64,000 nucleotides of DNA from the NCBI GenBank assembly GCA_003665825.1, contig QPFY01000022.1, forward strand, positions 124,001-188,000. The letters are read 5' to 3'. Source of the stretch: Microbotryum silenes-acaulis (taxonomy: Eukaryota > Basidiomycota > Microbotryomycetes > Microbotryales > Microbotryaceae). Position numbers and translations under genes: made by a program. The notes below the pieces were generated by a model. The model worked only from the letters and a program-made list of their open reading frames with translations. It was not told where the DNA came from and ran no database searches. Of the stretch, positions 51,448 through 61,559 are shown one piece after another (the stretch's first letter is position 1; every line of letters starts with the position of its first letter).

Positions 51448-52086
51448 ATGGACGTCGATGACGACGGCGATGATGAGGAGCATCAAAAGGGCGACGAGGA
51501 CAACGATGATGCTGGTGATGAGGACGACGACGAGGACGACAACGACTGTCACAGCACCAGCCAGAACGACAATGAGAGCGAAGAGAACGATCACGATCAG
51601 GGCGGGGCCGCGAGTGACGAGTCGAGGCTGTCTGCACCAACCTTCGCCGAATTGACCATCTACACGTGGAGCCTGGAATACAGGGTTTCGCAGGAAGCCT
51701 GCTGCGCGTTGATTGAGGCGTTACAGAGCGAATGCTTTGACGCCACCAAACTACCAAAGTCGTTTTCAACACTGGAAACGCGGGTCAAGGCACATTTGCG
51801 CATGTGCGTCATACGGCGCCACGTCGTCCCGCGGAAAGCGTCCAAGACGACGATTGCCAAGACCGGTTCGAAGGCGAATCGCACCACAACATCGGCGTAC
51901 ACCTTAGGCTTGAAGGAACAGATCGAGCTTCGAATTCTGGGAAAACCCGCCCTACTCGGGAGCCTGCACACCGGCCTCGGCGACTTCGCAGAAGTGCGGA
52001 CGAACCTATGGGAGGGCGACGTCTGGCGCGAAAGCGTGGTGGCAGGTCGCGCGGCCTACCCTATGGAGACAACGAACGGTGAGTGA
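51448..52086 (+). CDS. Hypothetical 212-residue protein with acidic N-terminus inside the MULE
   Basis: A single open frame. The first ~60 residues are mostly Asp, Glu and Asn. A folded-looking region follows (FAELTIYTWSLEYRVSQEAC, LPKSFSTLETRVKAHLRMC), ending WEGDVWRESVVAGRAAYPME. The LPKSFSTL-type block resembles, from memory, N-terminal parts of large basidiomycete transposon proteins, but I cannot name a family with confidence. It may be a captured fragment or an accessory protein of the MULE. A GTGAGT donor follows at 52079, so more exons are possible. Confidence 0.4.
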   Translation: MDVDDDGDDEEHQKGDEDNDDAGDEDDDEDDNDCHSTSQNDNESEENDHDQGGAASDESRLSAPTFAELTIYTWSLEYRVSQEACCALIEALQSECFDATKLPKSFSTLETRVKAHLRMCVIRRHVVPRKASKTTIAKTGSKANRTTTSAYTLGLKEQIELRILGKPALLGSLHTGLGDFAEVRTNLWEGDVWRESVVAGRAAYPMETTNGE

Positions 52087-52593
52087 TCGAGGATGGCGCG
52101 ACGAGGAAGAACAATATCGGGTGCCGGAAGCGTGTGAATAGGTGTCATGATGGGTGAACGGGTGATAGTGAAAGCGAGGGAGGGGCGGACAAGCGGGCAA
52201 AGCGGACAAGCGCAAGAGTCTGCAAGAGACAGCACGAGACCGCTAGCCGAGGCCTGCCGAGGCGGGAGAGGGTGGGAGAGGGGCGGCGTGTTATCCACAC
52301 GCTCCCGCTTTTTATTGTCCTCGCGCGCGAGTTTTGACTTCATTTCTGCCGCCTAATTCGGCCGCGCGTTTCGGCCTCCCCGTCTCGAGGCTCCCTCGCG
52401 CGTCTGTCGGGTTCGTCGCCACAGCACGTGACCAACGCACCCGCGGTCCAAGCGCAATGTTTGTTGTTTACTGCGCTCGCGCTCGTAGACGTTGCCCGCG
52501 CGCATGAATAAATAGGGCTGTTCAACCCGATTCTCTCTTTCCCTTCCTTCCATGCACTTGCAAGTCCTAAACGATCTTCACCACTCCAACACC

Positions 52594-54419
52594 ATGTCGT
52601 TGAACCCCCTCTTCGACTCATCAATGTCGTACAAGGCCACGCGCCCTCTCGTTGCGCCGCCTGACGCCGAATCGATACAAACAACATCGGTTCCCGCCGC
52701 CGAATTCCCCGACTGGCTGGCGAGACAACGTGCGACCATCAATTGGCAACGCCACAAGATCGCAGGTCCTTCCAATCGACCGTCAAGTAGGTTCCCATCG
52801 CGTTTGCATTCATGACAGTCAAACAGCGCGAACAGCACGTTGCTCTCGATGTCCATGCTGACTGTTTTGTTGACTGTCCTTCTATGGCTGCTCCTCTCCA
52901 CACAGATCCCGGCACTCGTCTCAAAGGACAACGTCGCAGAGTGATGTTGGAAAAATACATCTGCAATTGTGCCGGAAGCCCAAGACCTGTAGCAGAATCG
53001 ATGCGCAAGCGGATTCGAGAGTCGTCGATCAAATGCGGCTGCACGGCGGCGATAACAGTTTTCCATGACCGGGACGACCCCAGAATATACCACATCAAGA
53101 TGACGCCACACACAAATCATAACCCTTACTCGTCCGAGTACCTCCTTCGGTCTCCGCAAGGCATCAGTTGAGAAGGTGAGCAATGAAAGTCAAGCAGGCC
53201 GTGGGTCCATCTGTGCTGCCTTTTTGACCACGTCATCTTGTGTATCTTCATTCAGGTGTCTTGCCCTCAACAACCTGGCGGAAAACCCTCAACTCTCACC
53301 GCCCGAAAGAAAGCACTCGCTGCCGAGCTCTTCAGAACGTTTCTTGCTCTTCAAGAGGCGGAGTCGCCCATCGTCTTTGAGCAACGGCTCGCAATAATAA
53401 CTCAGACGTTCGGCACGACTCAGAAAGTTTGGATCGATTACATCACTAGTTATTGGGTGAAGAAGAAGGAAAACTGGTCTCATGCCTGGGTGAAGGTAAG
53501 CGACGATCCCTACGGTGCGGCGCGCTGGCCTCGAGATAGTTCCCTCGGCTCATACCCTTCTGTCTGATGATTCACAGGTTACGTATCACGCGATCACCAC
53601 CAATAATTACATCGAGTCGTGGCATAAGATCTTGAAGTATCGTTACATTGGCCGCGGGCAGCGACAGCGGACGGATCAGCTCATCCACACCCTCACAATG
53701 GAGGCCGAGCCAGCATACCGCCAAGAGATTAGTCTCATCGTCACCGGCTTTGTTCGTCGGCGATCGAGTAAGGCCGAGACTCAACGCCAGAACACCGCGC
53801 AAAAGTCGAGCGAACGATATGGTCACGGAGATCGACGACGACGGTGATGTGAGTTGAACTTAGAATTTTTTCCCGTCTCGGGGTGGAGACTTTGGCTGAC
53901 TCGACCTCGGCGACTTTTCTTCTTTTTGCCAATCTTTAGATCTATGTCACGTCTGGACTCAATCCCACCGACTCGAGCGTGATCTCGACTTGCGATTGTC
54001 CGGATTTCATTCGCCACATGTTTCCGTGCAAGAACATGTGGCTTGCCGCGCGTGTCACTCGCCGGCGCGTGGATCTTTGCACTAGCGACCATGCTCCTCT
54101 CGCATCTCAAGCATCGTCTCATGTTTCTGAAGTCTCGCCCTCGCAGCCGCCGTCGTCATTGTCGCTCCCTCCACCACTTCAAGCGATACCTAACAACACT
54201 GCCGAGCACGAAGATTGCATTCAACTCTACCGACGGCTCGCTGAGGAAGCTAGACGAATACACGCAAAGCTGCTTCGAACTTTGCAGGAGTTGGAGGCTG
54301 ATGATTGCGACCCTCTCACACGGCTGGCGGACTCTGGGATGGCCGAGGCTTTCATCGAGGCAGGCAAGTCAGTTACGGAAGGGTATTCTACATGGGGGGC
54401 TAAGCAGAGGAGAGTATGA
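52594..54419 (+). pseudogene. MULE transposase remnant (DNA-binding and SWIM parts, DDE core missing)
   Basis: Starts at ATG 52594 (MSLNPLFDSSMSYKATRPL). An intron at 52790-52821 leads to a FAR1-like zinc-binding segment (KCGCTAAITVF ... HTNHNP). A stop follows at about 53169-53171. From about 53240 the sequence resumes with LFRTFLALQEAESPIVFEQR and, across an intron, TTNNYIESWHKILKYRYIGR, a typical MULE C-terminal block. A SWIM-type zinc finger follows (STCDCPDFIRHMFPCKNMW), with Asn in place of the usual His after CxC...C-K. Only ~70 bases separate the DNA-binding part from the C-terminal part where about 250 residues of DDE domain are expected. It is an internally deleted transposase. Confidence 0.7.
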
Positions 54420-54639
54420 GGAGTATGGGGAGAGGGGGGCGAGCAGGGGATTTGAGGACGAATTTGTAATGTAGTACATTTGGGCATCCTAGCCCGCCCC
54501 CCTATTCCGAACCGAACCGGCCCAAAAGGGCGGACAAAAGCAGAGCAATTTGGCCAAAAACGTTTTGGCTTGGCCGAATTGAAACTTCGGGTGTGCATAT
54601 AACGGCTCGCGGGAGAGGGCCTCGCGCTAGCTCGCGCTC

Positions 54640-55036
54640 TCAGGCTGGACCTGGTGGTGCGATGCTCCACCGCATCCGCCTGGGGCCTTGTACCGTTTGA
54701 GTAGTATATTGGCACAAAATTTGAGTAATAGTAACATAATGATCCACTCTACCTTACGCAATCGGCCCTCTCACACGAGTTATATGCCCCTATTGACCGT
54801 TGGGCATGGATCGATCCCGCGAGGAGTTGAACCGCATTTGGGATCAATTCGAGATGCATTTGGGATCGCTGCGCCGATTTCGAATGCGTTTCAAACCGGT
54901 GAAGCGATTTCAAATGCATTTCAAATCACCGCACCGATTTCAAATGCATTTCAAATCGCTCCACTGATTTCAAATCGGGGGCCCGATCCCGGGATGATCC
55001 CGGGATCGTCCCATTTCAGGTCTTTTTTTTGCTTGG
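54640..55036 (-). repeat. Right TIR of the MULE
   Basis: Reverse complement of the left TIR. It carries three to four CGATTTCAAATGCATTTCAA type units and ends in an A/T-rich tail next to the target duplication. Confidence 0.85.
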
Positions 55037-55572
55037 CAATAGCCATAGGGGTAAGGGTCCTTTCCGCCCTTTCTGGCCCAGGAGTTGCACGCGTTTTCAC
55101 AAGAAGGAAACCCTGGAAACCCGCTGTGTCCGTACGCTCAGAGTTAGCTATCATCGTGGCTCGTGGCTTCGGCAGCTGGCAGCCTCGTGACTTCTTGAGG
55201 AGGGTTTTTTTTTGATCGAGTGCCGTCGCTTTCGATCAGGAGTGGGCACTCACTAGCAATTGTGGCAGACCGCGCGTTCACACTTCTGCACCACTTCACT
55301 GCAATCGATAGGACGGGGAGAGGTAAGCGAAGATTCAACCAAGAGCCTATGGGGGCCTTTAGGCTAGTCCAGATCTGAGGAACTTACTAGCCAGGCTCAG
55401 GCTGGGGGTTTGGCGGCCGCATGTGTGGTCGGTGTGATACTCCTGGAGACGCGATCTTCTCGGGATTATAGAGTTTGTCGATTTCCGAAGTGGACTTAAT
55501 CGCGTCGGCGGGGAGAGCCGAGACGTTGACCGCGGCCATGACGACGAACGCGATGAAGAAGAGCGAATACTT
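55037..55572 (-). pseudogene. MKYSL family member E, start codon deleted and exon 3 hit by MULE
   Basis: Exon 1 (about 55572-55388) reads KYSLFFIAFVVMAAVNVSAL and PADAIKSTSEIDKLYNPEK, but the ATG is missing. The sequence before AAG TAT is TCT and joins directly to GAAGCGAGGACCTG, which lies about 100 bp upstream in other units, so a small deletion removed the start and proximal promoter. Exon 2 (55298-55254, KCERAVCHNC) and exon 3 (from 55124, CENACNSWARKGGKDPYPYG) have good splice sites. After GYC the frame runs into the MULE TIR. Two separate lesions make this a pseudogene. Confidence 0.75.
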
Positions 55573-55639
55573 AGAAGCGAGGACCTGATTCGGGCCTTGG
55601 TGAGGCGGCGCTGCACCGCTTTTTGCTAGTAGATGGAAC

Positions 55640-57168
55640 TTGCACCGCCCTTTGCTAGTAGACAGAACTCGCTCCAGCTAACCTTGTTCAAAAACAGACC
55701 GAACTCGCTTTCGGTGTTGGTCAGAGTCTCCTATACCGGGCCCTTCAACGCTCAGGCCGCATGTGGGCTCTGCGCCACAGGCCGATGCGGCGGCTCGTTT
55801 AGCCTTTTGTTGCCTACACGAGCATGCGAGTGAGTTGATGCTTTAGTCTGAACAAAGATGAGGTTGAGATTCAGTTATTCGTTCCATTTGAGGGTCTCAA
55901 GGGTTTCGCAAAAAATGGACAGCACCTCTCGGTTGACACAGGTGTTGGGACAAGTGTCTAGTGAGCGGCTTATGCTCTCGGAGGCAGTTTCCGGTGCTGC
56001 CGATCACGGGGGTTTCCGGCGTTGGAAAAGGAGACTCGGAGGGGGCCCGAGGACATGAGCTGAAGGGCGGTCACGTTGTTGTCGAGGTTGTCAATATAAT
56101 CAGAAAGCTGAAAACTAACCTTTGTTACACCACAATCACATCAGCAGTGGCGTTCCTCTGCAAAATTCACTTTTCGACCGTTACACCGTTAGGCCGGCGC
56201 TCGAGGGGTGGCATTACGGCGGCGGTGGGAAGGGCGGCGAGTTGAATGATCTCGAGAAAGGTGCTGAGCATGAGCGGGAGTAAGGCGTGGAGCATCTTGG
56301 TGATTCGGAGGATTTGAAGGTCCATGGTCTAGAGGAGAAATCTATGGGGGATGGGGGACAGAGAAAGGAAGGCCCGACGAGGTGAATGTCAACGCAGGCT
56401 TTTCAACTTGCAATTGTCGCGGATCGGACCTTTCGTTCGGCGCGCATTCAGACACAGCACACGCGCAGACTACCTTACATATTAACTCATCTTCTGGAGA
56501 AAGAACACCTTGCGTTACTAGAGAGTTTCCACTGAATAGACTGGTCCTCTCATCGATCAGTGGGAAGGCGGAATCGAGTGCCCTTTGCCCCCCATGGCTT
56601 TTAAATTGTATGCCCACTGAGATCGCCAGAACAACACTGGGCTCACGACGGCTCGGATATACGAAACTGCCTTTGTAACGTGCTCAAAGCCGAAAAGTAG
56701 GACTTGTAGATATTCCGAAGCGGCGCGGTCAAGAGCCTCAAGACGCCCAGATACAATGACGCAAATTGGCTGAATGGGGCTGGCACTTCACCGGCAACTG
56801 GACTCCGGCGCGGTAATAATGACGTCGATTGTCCGAATTTTCTTATATTTAATGGTGCGCGTGGTACACGCTCGGCTGAGTCCTTCAGTTGGAGCAAAGC
56901 TCCCTACCTCATCACTTCCCCGTCCCGCTAGGTATGCACCTCTTGTCGGATGAAGGGTTTGGCTCCCTTGATCGCGCTTCCTACGAGGGCCGAAATCGAA
57001 AACTGTCGAACGAGTAGAGAAGGATGAAAAACTCGTACGTACATTCGAACAACAAAAGAAAGAACGATCAACCAAACAGAATACACGCGAGCACCGCTCA
57101 GATGGGGCTCCACCACGACTCGGAACCCAATGGCTCGAAAAAGGTCTTCCTCGCCATGAAGCCACCTT
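55640..57168. other. Gene-poor stretch after the array
   Basis: A 29-30 bp tandem repeat lies at about 55614-55672 (two units sharing GCACCGC and TTTGCTAGTAGA). Beyond that I see no supported gene. The end near 57168 is the 3' UTR of the light-chain gene. Confidence 0.4.
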
Positions 57169-58287
57169 CTATTCATCATCCCCTCCATCGGTGACCCTCA
57201 AGGTCTGACACAAATCGCGATACCTGAAGGAGCCATCACGATCCATGAACGGGCCTGAGAAGAGACGTTCGATCTAGATGCACAAAAGAAAAAACATCGT
57301 TCGGATCGTTTAGTTAGCATCCTGCTACGTTCTTCTCCCCCTCCTTTCCCGTGAGTTCATACCAAAGGGGTCTGGCTTACCTCCTGCTCACTCATCCCAT
57401 CCCCTTCGTCCTTCAAACACTTTTTGAGTGCGTGCAAATCGCGGCCGCGGATGAGGCCCGAGTGAGTAGGGTCGAAGGAGGAAAAAGCTTCGCTCAATCC
57501 CGAGGTTGGAGAGAGAGGGGAGAGGTGGGAGGCCTTTTTGAGGGGGGAATGAAAAAGTTGATGAGTTTAATATGTGCAGGAGGTTCATTAACGAAGATGA
57601 TGAAAATCTTTGTTCGTACCATCATCGTCACAAACACTGCGATCAGGCGGTAGCAGAGGAACCCAAAGTTGAAGAAACGCGAACGCGTCCAGGCCAGTCA
57701 AGAATACGACAATTAGATCATCCCAGAGTAGTATCCTCGGACCTTCGAACGTACACCACCCGCACTCCACACAAAGACTCACTCGTAAAGTTGACCCCCT
57801 TTGCCCCGTCCTTCGCCTCCATCATCTCCTCCGGGCCCAAACCCGTCGAGTGTAAAAGTTGAGCGATCGACTTTTCAGAATTCGGTTGGCCGAGTTGGGT
57901 CAGCAGGGTCGAGAGATCCGAGGGGGTTATGTAGCCGTCCGAGTTGGTGTCGAGTAGCTGAGAAGGTGAGAGAGATGCAGGGAGGGTCAGTACTAAGTGG
58001 GGGTGCGAGTTGTAGGAGGTTGAGCGATCCGGGCTCAAGGGGACTCGACTGGGGAAACCGCTTACCGAGAAGGCTTCTTTAAAGACTTGTACTTGAGCAG
58101 CTACACAGTTGACAACACCAACGATTGTTTAGAGGAGCCCTAGATAATGATGGCGGAGTTTGAACGTACGATCGAACAACTTGAAACTGGCGGACGACTC
58201 GCGTGGGTGGCCGGACGAGGACGCGCCTCGACCTGAGTGGGGACGGCCGAGGCCTAGGTTGGGATGCGCGCTGAGCGTGGTGGACAT
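57169..58287 (-). CDS. RLC1: Myosin regulatory light chain (EF-hand protein)
   Basis: Six exons on the minus strand: 58287-58170, 58100-58066, 57957-57783, 57636-57620 (17 nt), 57533-57381 and 57273-57169. They total 603 nt and 200 residues in frame. A Ser/Gly-rich N-terminal extension (SGRGASSSGHPRESSASFK) could hold the phosphorylation site. The first EF hand is canonical (LLDTNSDGYITPSDLSTLL). The second half has degenerate hands (EAFSSFDPTHSGLIRGRDL) and ends IERLFSGPFMDRDGSFRYRD and LCQTLRVTDGG, the diagnostic end of regulatory light chains. It binds the IQ region of type II myosin in the contractile ring (established for Rlc1). The 17-nt exon encodes FVTMM. Confidence 0.88.
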
Positions 58288-58505
58288 GGTGTGTGTTATG
58301 AGGTGGGGTTCGGGAGTGCAGTTGCGGGAGAAGCGAAAGCTGTTTCAAGACAGAGGGCCCCCCACTTTGGACGCGTCCGGTCGCACGTGTCGCAACGTGG
58401 TCGCACTTTGTCCGTCTCACTCGCACGGACCGCGCTGCGTCGCCAATTTGGAATGAAAATATACGCGTGAGATATAATTACAACACGTTTTGAGGAATTA
58501 TCCCA

Positions 58506-59437
58506 TCAATCTTCCTCATCACTATCATCCAACGTAAAAGGCCTATCCTCCCCCCCTCCAGCAGACCCCCCCTTCCTCCCCTGTAAGCCGGCTCCGATCG
58601 TCCGACTGGCTCGAGCAGCTTCAAGATCGCCACCTAACGCACGTCGTTCGGTCGATAAGGCTTCTTCGTCGTCGAGGTCGAGGTCGAGGGAGAAGGAGTA
58701 GTTGCGCGCGGAGGAGAGGTCTATTGGGGCAGGTCGGGTGAAGGCGTTCTTTCCTGATCTGTTGCAGGGTTCAATGGAAAGAAGGGTTGGTGCCGCACAG
58801 AGATGGATACGTGAAGCTCGGTTGATGAGACTCACTTGCGCATCACCAATGCCAAGCGACCGAATTGGAACAAGTTGCGCACGACGAGAAGGAACACATC
58901 AAATACCTCTTCGCCCTTTGCCGAACAGCCGGAAAAGAAAATGACGACCAAGGTGATCACGCATAGAATCGTGATGATCAGATCCAAGGTGTTGTAGTAG
59001 GACTTCCAGAATTGCTATGGGAGCGATGCCGAAACAGAGTCAGAGCGACATCGTAAGCGAGGGCGACTTGGGAACTCGTGGCTTACCTTGCCGAACGCGA
59101 CGAGCCGTATCGAGACTTCGACGATCATGGTCGTGTTGATGATTATCTCGAGCATGTAAAAGGTGAACGTTGGACAATCCGACAGCACCGAGAGTACGAC
59201 CGTCGTCAGGCTGCATCGTCCGAGCCCCCCACGTCGGGCAGGAAGAGGCGATCAGCATCCCTCTGCGGCACCCGAAAGAGGCCTACAGCGGACGCACGAT
59301 AGGAACGCCATGGCGAGGTAGAGATAGATGTAGAACCATGAAAAGACGAAGCGGTTCGAGAGCCCCTTGATCGCTTCCGCTCGCGAGACGAAATGAGGTG
59401 ATCGGCTAGGGCTGGAAGGGGAGCAGGATGGGTCCAT
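58506..59437 (-). CDS. Four-helix voltage-sensor-like (ion transport domain) membrane protein
   Basis: Four exons: 59437-59298, 59210-59087, 59014-58836 and 58758-58506. They total 696 nt and 231 residues in frame. Helices in order: S1 (FSWFYIYLYLAMAFLSLTTV), S2 (FYMLEIIINTTMIVEVSIRL), S3 (YNTLDLIITILCVITLVVIF) and an S4-like segment (VRNLFQFGRLALVMRKS) with spaced Arg residues. No pore helix follows. The C-terminus is acidic (FTLDDSDEED). The layout recalls voltage-sensor-only proteins (Hv1, VSP) or single-repeat fragments of the ion-transport family found in fungi. Proton or cation transport is possible but not shown. The ATG at 59437 was preferred to 59470 because of its context; either gives the same membrane part. 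Confidence 0.7.
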
Positions 59438-61559
59438 GTCAGCAGCATGCTCGTTCGACCGATAAAGCACTGTCTACAAACGCCCTTGTTCACGCTGGTG
59501 CAGGCGTGGATGGGATTGCACGCGCCGAAAGCGAAAGCGGAGGAGGGAAGCGAGCTGAAGCGCAAACGTACAGCGGAGGCGTGGAGAAACGTACACCATG
59601 GTCTTGCGCACCCGGTGGTGGAGGCGTTTGAGAAGGCGAGATCAAAGGCGAGGGCGCCGACATGGTTCGAGAGCGGACGTAGGGACAGAAAGGGAGGCAA
59701 GGTGACGCCGAGCCAGCACGTGGTCCGACACGCGCACGCGCACGCGACTCGTCTCAGCTCGTCTCGTCGTTCTCGGGGGGTCATCAACGCTCAGCTAGCT
59801 CAGCTGTTACTCCAAAGTCACGTCGAAAACACCGCATCTTGACGAGCCACTATCTAGGTCCAGAGAGGTTTGCCCCCCAAATACCGGCTGCCTGCTCGTC
59901 CCGTTCGGAAGCTGAGGTGGCCAAGCTGAGATTGTGAAGCTGTTGCAGTGCTGGCTGGGTCGTCGGGAATGAAGTACTCAAACCGACCGGAAAAATGACT
60001 GGGCAAGCAGTGCGCAGCATCGAAAAGTTGACCGCCTAGCTCGATGATAGCGGAGCGATTTTAGTGGTCCGAGGATACCAAGACATACAATGTGACGCGA
60101 CTTGAAGTTTGGCAGTGTCGTAAAACCGAAAGGAATCGGGATCGTGGACGACTGGCCAAGAGGGCCCGGAACCTCGGAGACCAGCCAGGTTGAGAGGTGA
60201 AGCACCGCCCTCCCGGCGAGTCGCTCACAAGCGAGGCAGCATCTCCTCACGAAACTCAACAATCGCTTACAAAGCCATCTGCCACCATCCTCTTCACTTC
60301 TTTCCTGCGATTTGCTCCACAAATCCAAGCACGTCGCAAATCGACGACGATCCGGAGACGAAGTGGCTAGCATTTGGCTCGCCGAGACCGTACCGACCGT
60401 AGATCGCTCGCATGTGTTCGAGCGTTGCCGCTTAAGTTTGGGATGATTCTACTGACATGCCATCTCTTTCATTCGTCTCTCGGCGAGAGACAGTTCGTAT
60501 ACTGTCGACAAATGTTCCGATTACAGTAAATCGAGTGCTTCCTCCAAGATCTCTCCGGCAACAATTTCGATCTCGACATTTTTCGATTTGTCTAGTTTCC
60601 GTTGTCTCCTCTCTATCAAGCGTCTCTGCGATCTCTGCAGTTGATCCCTTCATATTTGGACATAACCACTCTCCATTCTCAATACAGAGCTCACTTCCTC
60701 CGTTGCTGTTGCTGGGCTGATCACTGCGAACGCTCGGCGTTCGGAAATCTCCAAGCGTCTACATGCCCGTCAGCCGAACGACGAGGAAAGTTGCCGCTAG
60801 CTCGATCCCGCTCGATGATCGTGTTCGACCACTGACGTCATCGTCGAACGACGGGAAAGGCACAAAGCGTACGCGGGAATTCGAGTCTCTGGAAGATGAA
60901 GACTCGAGACACAATGCGTATGAGCGTGGGAAGTAGATCCCCGAGAGAAGCGAGGGGGACTCGCCGCCTGCGCGTTTTCCGACCTCTCGCGTTGAGCGCG
61001 ATCAGGACAGGGGGTGCGCTGGACGGACCAATGCAAAGACCCGCGACTGAGGTGGGCCGGCCGTCAAACTTGAGCGGTTTCCTTCGAGTTGGGCAAATTG
61101 GCATGGAAGCGCACTTTGACGCGGGGAAGGTCTACTAGCAACTACATATTGTTCTGCAGGGCGCAAGACGACATACTGTTCGGCCAGGGCGCGGGACAAT
61201 TTTGAACCCATATGCGTGCCTTCGGAAACGGCTGCAGGGAAAGGAGGCAGGGTGGTGAAACACTCGTCCGTGCGCGGCGCTCATGACCTAGAGGGGGTTC
61301 AGGCTAGTGGCAGGCTAGATAGGGCTCATTCAGCTGCGCATGTGCCCGTTTTTGGAACCTGGCAACGCATGGCAGCAACCTCTTTTTGTCTCACCTATCT
61401 AAGACAGTCTAAAACACCCTTCGCCTCGTGGTCCACACAGGTCTTCCCCGTCCGTCTCGTCATTTCGTCGCTTGCCTTCTCGCACGACCAATACGGGCAG
61501 CGGAGTACTGATAGTGTATCGTTATCTTCTCCTCGAATCAATCCGGGAATCTACAATCG
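59438..61559. other. Gene-poor stretch
   Basis: No supported gene over 2.1 kb. A block at about 60020-60120 resembles 48835-48930 (shared GTTGACC-CCTAGCTC, AGCGGAGCG and GACGCGAC-like pieces), so it is a dispersed repeat. The last ~120 bases form the leader of the secreted-protein gene. Confidence 0.4.

Larger units (their letters stand above)
50309..55036 (+). mobile_element. 4.7 kb Mutator-like (MULE) element
   Basis: Long TIRs of about 350-390 bp lie at 50309-50665 and 54640-55036. Both ends run CCTGAAATGGGAC, then CCCGGGAT palindromes, then repeated AAATGCATTT units. Imperfect ~9-bp target duplications (ACATAGCA left, CAATAGCCA right) flank the element, as expected for Mutator. It interrupts the third exon of MKYSL member E right at the stop codon. 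Inside are an acidic protein frame (51448-52086) and a transposase remnant (52594-54419) without a visible DDE core. This copy is therefore probably non-autonomous. Confidence 0.85.
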
